In this document: positions 58,814-64,000 of the stretch, in pieces
How positions within the stretch are numbered: the stretch's first letter is position 1
How the letters are laid out: each line of letters starts with the position of its first letter
Source: Streptomyces sp. Alt3
GTDB lineage: Bacteria > Actinomycetota > Actinomycetes > Streptomycetales > Streptomycetaceae
Assembly: GCF_030719215.1 (NCBI RefSeq)
Contig: NZ_CP120983.1
Location: 4,278,001-4,342,000 of the forward strand
Length of the DNA: 64,000 bases
Direction: 5' to 3'
Notes under the pieces: generated by a model
What the model was told of the DNA's origin: nothing
What the model saw: only the letters and a program-made list of their open reading frames with translations
Database searches by the model: none
Translations under genes and position numbers: made by a program

Positions 58814-59773
58814 ATGGAGCATGAGGTGTTCGTTCCGGTTCCGGTCCCGGCCCTTCGGCGGACGCTGGCCGATCCCGCCCGCGTCGCACGCTGCGTGCCG
58901 GGATTCCAGCAGGACGCCGACTCGTCGGCGGGTCCGCTGGCGGGCCGGCTGAAATTCCGGGCCGGCGGCCACACGATCACGTATCGCGGGGCACTGGCGC
59001 TGCGGGCGTCCGACGGCGGTGCCACCTTCTCCGTCGGCGGGGAGGGGACGGAGGCCCGGGGCGGAGGCTCGGCGAAGCTGGCCCTGACCATCGGTCTCAC
59101 GGAGACGGACGGTGGGACGACGATCGGATACAGCGGCACGGCGAGTGGTGACGGGCGCATCGTGGACCTGGACGCATCCACGGCACTCACCGCGGCGCAG
59201 CGGCTGCTGGACCGTTTTACGCAGCAGTTGGTGACGGAGTCCCTGTCGGCGGAGTCGGACGGGCCCGGGTCCGATGCGGCTGGGCCCGATGGCTCCGGGT
59301 CCGATGCGGCTGTGGACGCCGCGGAGGAGTCCTCGGCACCGGAGCCCGATGCCGGGCACGCTTCCGACGCGCCCTCCCCCGACGCGCCGGGCGAGCCGCA
59401 GGCCTCCGGGCCCGCCGAGCCGCCCTCCGCGGACACGCCGTCAGCGAACACGCCATCCGCTGACAACGGGTCCGCGGACAAGGAGTCCGTGTTCGACGCG
59501 CCCGTGCCGCCGCCGTCGCTCGACCCTTCCGCAGAGCTGGAGTTCACCGTGCCGGACGAGCCACCCGCCGAGGCCGCCCACGCCCGCCGCACCATGATCG
59601 GCCGCAGCACGGAGGAGGTCGACCACGCCCCGCCGCGCGGCCGGTATGCCCCCGTTCCGTCGCCCGAGGCCGGCGCCGCGGGCATCACCCTGCGCTGGGC
59701 AGCTCCGGCCGCCGCCCTGGCGATCGCCTCCGCCGTGGTGGTGGGCAGGGCTCTGCGGCGCAGGAGGCCGTAG
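58814..59773 (+). CDS. CoxG/SRPBCC-domain protein with C-terminal membrane anchor
   Basis: 319 residues. Residues 1-145 form an SRPBCC fold of the CoxG (carbon-monoxide dehydrogenase subunit G) type: EHEVFVPVPVPALRRTLADP, CVPGFQQD, and a C-terminal helix TALTAAQRLLDRFTQQLVTE. A disordered Asp/Ser/Pro-rich linker follows (repeated PDA, SAD and GSD units), ending in one transmembrane helix (AAPAAALAIASAVVVGRALR) with an arginine-rich tail. The anchor is unusual for a CoxG-like protein. No coxL or coxM genes are nearby. Confidence 0.7.
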   Translation: MEHEVFVPVPVPALRRTLADPARVARCVPGFQQDADSSAGPLAGRLKFRAGGHTITYRGALALRASDGGATFSVGGEGTEARGGGSAKLALTIGLTETDGGTTIGYSGTASGDGRIVDLDASTALTAAQRLLDRFTQQLVTESLSAESDGPGSDAAGPDGSGSDAAVDAAEESSAPEPDAGHASDAPSPDAPGEPQASGPAEPPSADTPSANTPSADNGSADKESVFDAPVPPPSLDPSAELEFTVPDEPPAEAAHARRTMIGRSTEEVDHAPPRGRYAPVPSPEAGAAGITLRWAAPAAALAIASAVVVGRALRRRRP

Positions 59774-59802
59774 GGGAGGCCCCGCGCCAGTAGTGTCGGG
59801 GG

Positions 59803-60597
59803 GTGAGCAGAGTTGCGAAGAACGCCCGGCTGACCGCCGGCGACGTCGAATTGACCGTTGACCCCGTGCACGGCTGCCGCATCAGCAGCCTGCGGATCGG
59901 GGGGACCGAACTGCTGCGCCAGGGCGAGCGGTACGGCTGCTTCCCCATGGTGCCGTGGTGCGGCCGTACCGAGAACGGCCAGTTCCGCAATGGCGGCGCG
60001 GTGCACCGGATGCCGCTGAACTCCCCGCCGCACGCCATCCACGGCACCGGCCGCGACACCTCCTGGAAGCAGGCCCGGCAGGGCGATTCGGAGGCGGCCT
60101 TCTTCTACGACCTGGCCGACCCGTGGCCGTACGAGGGCCGGGTGACACAGACCTTCGAGCTGACCGAGGAGTCGCTGACCCTGAGTCTCGGCATCGAGAC
60201 CTACGGCGATTCCTTCCCCGCGCAGGCCGGGTGGCACCCCTGGTTCCTCCGCAACCTCGGCGGCCAGGACGTGCGGATGGCCTTCGACGCGGAGTGGCAG
60301 GAGGAGCGGGGCGACAACCACCTGCCGACCGGCCGCCGTATCGACCCGCTGCCCGGCCCGTGGGACGACTGCTTCGGGATGCCCGCGGGCGTCGACGTGA
60401 AGCTCACCTGGCCCGAGCAGCTGGAGCTGACCGTCCGGAGCCGGGACGAGTGGGTGGTGATCTACGACGAGCAGGCGGAGGCGGTCTGCGTCGAGCCGCA
60501 GTCCGGACCGCCGAACGGGCTGAACACCGCCCCCCGGCTCGTCACCCCGATCGAGCCCCTGGAGATCACGACGACCTGGAGCTGGGCGCGGCTCTGA
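59803..60597 (+). CDS. Aldose 1-epimerase family protein
   Basis: 264 residues from GTG 59803. Galactose-mutarotase-like fold: GRTENGQFRNGG, then NSPPHAIHGTGRD (His of the active site), WHPWFLRNLGG, and CVEPQSGPPNGLNT with the catalytic Glu. Likely interconverts sugar anomers in the cytoplasm. 30 bp upstream of pyrE in the same direction, so possibly one transcript. Confidence 0.85.
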   Translation: MSRVAKNARLTAGDVELTVDPVHGCRISSLRIGGTELLRQGERYGCFPMVPWCGRTENGQFRNGGAVHRMPLNSPPHAIHGTGRDTSWKQARQGDSEAAFFYDLADPWPYEGRVTQTFELTEESLTLSLGIETYGDSFPAQAGWHPWFLRNLGGQDVRMAFDAEWQEERGDNHLPTGRRIDPLPGPWDDCFGMPAGVDVKLTWPEQLELTVRSRDEWVVIYDEQAEAVCVEPQSGPPNGLNTAPRLVTPIEPLEITTTWSWARL

Positions 60598-60627
60598 CCC
60601 TCCACGGCAGCGCTTACCCTCGTTGAC

Positions 60628-61167
60628 ATGACTGACGTACGCGCTGAGCTGCTCCAGCAGATCAAGGACAAGGCCGTGGTGCACGGCAAGGTGACCCTCT
60701 CCTCGGGGCTGGAAGCCGACTGGTACATCGACCTGCGCCGGATCACGCTGGACGGCAAGGCCGCGCCGCTGGTCGGACAGGTGATGCTCGACGCCACCGC
60801 CGAGCTGGACTACGACTGCGTCGGCGGCCTGACGCTGGGCGCCGACCCGGTGGCCACCTCGATGCTGCACGCCTCGGCGGCCCGCGGGAAGAGCCTGGAC
60901 GCGTTCGTCGTCCGCAAGGCCCAGAAGGCACACGGGATGCAGCGCCGTATCGAGGGCACGGACGTCAAGGGCCGTCGCTGCCTCGTTGTCGAGGACACCT
61001 CGACGACCGGTGGCTCGCCGCTCACCGCGGTCGAAGCGGTGCGCGAGGCGGGCGGTGAGGTCGTGGCCGTCGCCGTGATCGTGGAGCGCGGTGCCGCCCC
61101 GGCGATCGCCGAGGCGGGTCTCCCGTACGTCCACGTCTACTCCGTGGCGGATCTCGACCTGGCCTGA
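60628..61167 (+). CDS. pyrE: Orotate phosphoribosyltransferase
   Basis: 179 residues. PRPP-binding loop CLVVEDTSTTGGSPL (about 113-127), substrate region SGLEADWYIDLRRITLDGKA and GGLTLGADPVA. Catalyses orotate plus PRPP to OMP in pyrimidine synthesis. The next gene is fba, with a parS site in the gap. Confidence 0.93.
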   Translation: MTDVRAELLQQIKDKAVVHGKVTLSSGLEADWYIDLRRITLDGKAAPLVGQVMLDATAELDYDCVGGLTLGADPVATSMLHASAARGKSLDAFVVRKAQKAHGMQRRIEGTDVKGRRCLVVEDTSTTGGSPLTAVEAVREAGGEVVAVAVIVERGAAPAIAEAGLPYVHVYSVADLDLA

Positions 61168-61193
61168 CCTGGCGCTTCCCTGGAGCGCCCCCC

Positions 61194-61207
61194 GTTTCAC
61201 GTGAAAC
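61194..61207. promoter_or_regulatory. parS centromere site (ParB binding)
   Basis: Perfect 14-bp GTTTCACGTGAAAC, the Streptomyces parS consensus core. It is embedded in a longer GCGCCCCC...GGGGGCGC inverted repeat (about 61185-61215) that could also end pyrE transcription. Confidence 0.9.
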
Positions 61208-61332
61208 AGGGGGCGCTACTCGACGGTCAGCGTGGAGCCGAAGCGAGAGTCTGGGAAGATGAGGGCGACGATGACGTCGCCCCCAGGTCAGGGACCAAGC
61301 CTGAACACCCGCACATCCCAAGGAGCGGACAG

Positions 61333-62364
61333 ATGCCCATCGCAACCCCCGAGGTCTACGCCGAGATGCTCGACCGGGCGAAGGCAGGGAAGTTCGCCTA
61401 CCCGGCCATCAACGTGACGTCGACCCAGACCCTGCACGCTGCGCTGCGCGGCTTCGCGGAGGCGGAGAGCGACGGCATCGTCCAGATCTCCACCGGTGGT
61501 GCCGAATTCCTGGGCGGCCAGTACAACAAGGACATGGTGACGGGCGCCGTAGCCCTCGCCGAGTTCGCGCACATCGTCGCCGCCAAGTACGACATCACGG
61601 TCGCGCTGCACACCGACCACTGCCCCAAGGACAAGCTGGACGCATACGTACGTCCGCTGCTCGACGTCTCCGCGGAGCGCGTCGCCAAGGGTCTGAACCC
61701 GCTGTTCCAGTCGCACATGTGGGACGGCTCGGCCGAGACCCTCGCCGACAACCTGTCCATCGGCCAGGAGCTGCTGGCCAAGGCCGCCGCCGCCAAGATC
61801 ATCCTTGAGGTCGAGATCACCCCGACCGGTGGCGAGGAGGACGGCGTCACCCACGAGATCAACGACGAGCTGTACACGACCGTCGACGACGCGCTGCGTA
61901 CCGCCGAGGCCCTTGGCCTGGGCGAGAAGGGCCGCTACCTGCTGGCAGCGTCCTTCGGTAACGTCCACGGCGTCTACAAGCCGGGCAACGTCGTCCTGCG
62001 TCCGGAGCTCCTCAAGGACCTGCAGGAGGGTGTCTCCGGCAAGTACGGCAAGCCCGCCGGCAGCCAGCCGTTCGACTTCGTCTTCCACGGTGGCTCGGGC
62101 TCCACGGCCGAGGAGATCGCCACCGCGCTGGAGAACGGCGTCGTGAAGATGAACCTCGACACCGACACCCAGTACGCCTTCACCCGCCCGATCGTGGACC
62201 ACGTGTTCCGCAACTACGACGGCGTGCTGAAGGTCGACGGCGAGGTCGGCAACAAGAAGGTCTACGACCCGCGTAGCTGGGGCAAGTCCGCCGAGGGCGG
62301 CATGGCCGTGCGCGTCACGGAGGCCTGCGCCAACCTGCGTTCCGCCGGCACCAAGCTGAAGTAA
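61333..62364 (+). CDS. fbaA: Fructose-bisphosphate aldolase, class II
   Basis: 343 residues from ATG 61333 (AGGAGCGGACAG upstream). Zinc ligands and catalytic residues visible: LHTDHCPKD, EVEITPTGGEEDG, SFGNVHGVY, FHGGSGSTAEEI and GVVKMNLDTDTQYAFTR. Cleaves fructose-1,6-bisphosphate in glycolysis and works in reverse for gluconeogenesis. Ends in a strong terminator. Confidence 0.96.
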   Translation: MPIATPEVYAEMLDRAKAGKFAYPAINVTSTQTLHAALRGFAEAESDGIVQISTGGAEFLGGQYNKDMVTGAVALAEFAHIVAAKYDITVALHTDHCPKDKLDAYVRPLLDVSAERVAKGLNPLFQSHMWDGSAETLADNLSIGQELLAKAAAAKIILEVEITPTGGEEDGVTHEINDELYTTVDDALRTAEALGLGEKGRYLLAASFGNVHGVYKPGNVVLRPELLKDLQEGVSGKYGKPAGSQPFDFVFHGGSGSTAEEIATALENGVVKMNLDTDTQYAFTRPIVDHVFRNYDGVLKVDGEVGNKKVYDPRSWGKSAEGGMAVRVTEACANLRSAGTKLK

Positions 62365-62381
62365 GTACGTCACGGACGTAC

Positions 62382-62418
62382 GGCGGGCCCGGTCTCCCTT
62401 CGGGGAACCGGGCCCGCC
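62382..62418 (+). terminator. Terminator of fbaA
   Basis: Perfect 12-bp arms GGCGGGCCCGGT around a 13-nt loop. Confidence 0.8.
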
Positions 62419-62447
62419 CCATGTCCGAAGGGAGTGAGGGAACCGCT

Positions 62448-63644
62448 GTGAGCACGTCTGCGCGCTACGACTTCGACACCGTCATCGACCGCCGGGGTAC
62501 CTGGTGCGTCCAGTGGGACGGCGTCGCGGACCGCTTCGGGGTCGACGGGCTGCTGCCCTTCACCATCTCCGACATGGACTTCGAGACCGCGCCCGAGGTC
62601 CTGGCCGCGCTGCGTGCCCGCCTGGACCACGGGGTGCTGGGCTACACCACCTGGCAGCAGGACGACTTCCTGTCGGCCGTGGCCCACTGGTACGGAACCC
62701 GGTACGGCACGGACCTCGACACCGGCAGGCTGGTCTACGGCCCGTCCGTGCTCAGCCAGCTCTCGCAGCTGCTGCAGATGTGGACGTCCGAGGGCGAGGG
62801 CGTGGTCGTCCACACCCCGACGTACGACGGTTTCCGCAAGGCGATCCTCGGGCTCGGGCGGGAGCTGCGGGGCGTGCCGGTGGGGGACACTGCAGCCCTG
62901 GAACGCGAGCTGGCGCGGGCCGACTCGAAGGTGCTGGTGCTGTGCTCGCCGCACAACCCGACGGGGCGGGTGTGGACGGAGACCGAGCTCCGGGAGATGG
63001 CGGAGCTGGCCCGTCGCCACGGTGTGGCCGTGATCAGCGACGAGATCCATGCGGACTTCGTCCATGACGGCCATGTGCACGTCCCGTACGCCCGGATCGC
63101 CGACGATGCCGACGCGGGTGACGGTGGAGGCCGGGCCGGCGGGCGCTGGGCGGTCATCACCTCCGCGTCGAAGTCGTTCAACTTCCCGGCGTTGACCGGT
63201 TCGTACGGGATCGTCGGCGAACCCGCGGACCGTGCGGAGTACCTGCGCCGGATGGAGACGGCCGAGGGACTCGCCTCGCCCGCGGTGCTTTCGCTGACCG
63301 CCCACATCGCGGCGTACCGGGAGGGCGCGGCCTGGCTGGACGCGGTCCGCGCGTACGTCGCGGGGAATCTGGCGATGGTCGCGCGGCGGCTGGACGCGGA
63401 GTTCCCGGAGCTCGCGTGGGTCGCGCCGCAGGCCGGCTACCTGGCGTGGATCGATCTGCGTCCCCTGGGTGTGGACGAGGAGGCGCTGCAGCGGGTGCTG
63501 ATCGAGCGGGAGAAGGTCGCGATCATGCCGGGTTCGGTGTACGGGGCGCCCGGATTCCTGCGGCTCAACGTGGGATGCCCGCGGAGCAAGGCCGAGGCGG
63601 GGGTGTCGGCCCTGGTGCGGGGGCTGAGGACGGTGCGGGCGTAG
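62448..63644 (+). CDS. MalY/PatB-type cystathionine beta-lyase / aminotransferase
   Basis: 398 residues from GTG 62448 (GAGGGA eight bases upstream; ATG 62421 is less likely). PLP fold type I with TISDMDFETAPEVLAALRAR, CSPHNPTGRVWTE, ISDEIHADFVHDG and the PLP lysine in TSASKSFNFPAL. The PISDMDF-like start and DEIHADF are hallmarks of the MalY/PatB C-S lyase group. Its in-cell substrate (cystathionine or a related thioether) is inferred. Confidence 0.87.
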   Translation: MSTSARYDFDTVIDRRGTWCVQWDGVADRFGVDGLLPFTISDMDFETAPEVLAALRARLDHGVLGYTTWQQDDFLSAVAHWYGTRYGTDLDTGRLVYGPSVLSQLSQLLQMWTSEGEGVVVHTPTYDGFRKAILGLGRELRGVPVGDTAALERELARADSKVLVLCSPHNPTGRVWTETELREMAELARRHGVAVISDEIHADFVHDGHVHVPYARIADDADAGDGGGRAGGRWAVITSASKSFNFPALTGSYGIVGEPADRAEYLRRMETAEGLASPAVLSLTAHIAAYREGAAWLDAVRAYVAGNLAMVARRLDAEFPELAWVAPQAGYLAWIDLRPLGVDEEALQRVLIEREKVAIMPGSVYGAPGFLRLNVGCPRSKAEAGVSALVRGLRTVRA

Positions 63645-63757
63645 GCGGGAGCCGTGCGGCCCCTCCGGCCCGCCGTCCCGCGTCGGACGCGCCGTGTCCC
63701 ACGGCCGGGTGAGCGCGGTGGATGGCCCTCGGGCCGGGCAGCGATGATGCTGCTCGT

Positions 63758-64000
63758 ATGACTGACGCGAACGGTACGGACGGTACGGACGAGGGCGGTA
63801 TCCGGGTCGCCTCGCCCCTGGGGCGCTGGGTCGTCCTGACCACCGTGCTCGGGTCGAGCATGGCCCTGCTGGACTCCACGGTCATCAACGTGGCTCTCCC
63901 CCGCATCGGCCAGGACCTCGGCACCGATCTGGCCGCCCTGCAGTGGACCGTCAACGCCTACATGCTCACCCTGGCGGGGCTGATCCTGCTCGGCGGCGCG
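63758..64000 (+). CDS. DHA2-type MFS exporter (5' part only)
   Basis: First 81 codons from ATG 63758; the gene runs off the window. After an acidic start with a repeated GTD unit (ANGTDGTDEGG), the first two membrane segments read WVVLTTVLGSSMALLDSTVI and LQWTVNAYMLTLAGLILLGG. LDSTVINVALPRI is the motif of 14-helix EmrB/QacA drug-efflux transporters. Confidence 0.85.
   Translation, partial: MTDANGTDGTDEGGIRVASPLGRWVVLTTVLGSSMALLDSTVINVALPRIGQDLGTDLAALQWTVNAYMLTLAGLILLGGA

Overview
The window is a stretch of a Streptomyces chromosome or that of a very close relative. GC content is high throughout, GTG starts and TGATG/GTGA gene overlaps are common, TTA codons are rare, and the right half carries the actinobacterial dnaK-grpE-dnaJ-hspR and clpB heat-shock loci with HspR (HAIR) operators, a parS site of the Streptomyces type, pyrE and class II fba.

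Layout. (1) 1-9.2 kb, ordinary chromosome: an SMP-30-type lactonase, a secreted subtilisin with a TTA codon, a DUF1838 protein, an AT-richer orphan gene, a secreted polysaccharide deacetylase, a PIG-L deacetylase, a DUF4259 protein, a secreted PA14/FN3 protein and a small DUF6243 protein. (2) 9.4-35.65 kb, a 26-kb accretion island at tRNA-Gly(CCC). The intact tRNA gene lies at the right end (35578-35651, minus). Its 3' half is repeated five times to the left (10060, 11734, 13106, 15522, 16870). Most copies have a hairpin on the left and an arm-type block about 90-130 bp to the right, which I read as stacked, mostly decayed element ends. The small segments hold a decayed AbiEii pair, two genes that have both lost their 5' ends (TetR and serine hydrolase), a VapBC-like module with a decayed second copy, a DUF4231/SLATT-like membrane protein with a coupled partner, a NIPSNAP protein, and an intact AbiEii pair. 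The last segment (16870-35578) looks like one integrative mobilizable element. It has integrase and excisionase beside the tRNA, a winged-helix protein, MobC and relaxase with a palindrome array upstream, an XRE/ImmA-IrrE pair, an operon of kinase/nucleotidyltransferase, phosphotransferase, SDR and NUDIX genes under a divergent XRE/TPR regulator, a coupled two-gene pair with a shared GRD-x4-IN motif, and a zinc-finger-rich HNH nuclease. No DNA translocase or type IV secretion gene is present. (3) 35.7-46.1 kb, core chromosome: dcd, a phosphoribosyltransferase, a YIP1-like membrane protein, a membrane Fe-S oxidoreductase, a sugar transferase, then dnaK-grpE-dnaJ-hspR. (4) 46.1-49.0 kb, an unusual small locus: two paralogous LuxR-type regulators, a divergently placed exported peptide with six DITWG repeats, and, coupled to it, a small protein resembling a Rieske-oxygenase N-terminus without the cluster ligands. 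(5) 49.1-64 kb, core chromosome: PPOX protein, clpB, MFS, YbjN, aminotransferase, small Gly-rich protein, DUF2617, membrane spermidine-synthase-like protein, CoxG-like protein, aldose epimerase, pyrE, parS, fba, a MalY/PatB-type enzyme and the start of a DHA2 exporter.

The strongest candidates for something undescribed are the DITWG-repeat/Rieske-like/LuxR locus, the coupled pair at 19637-20568, and the tandem att architecture at tRNA-Gly. All function calls rest on reading motifs by eye; no database search was possible.
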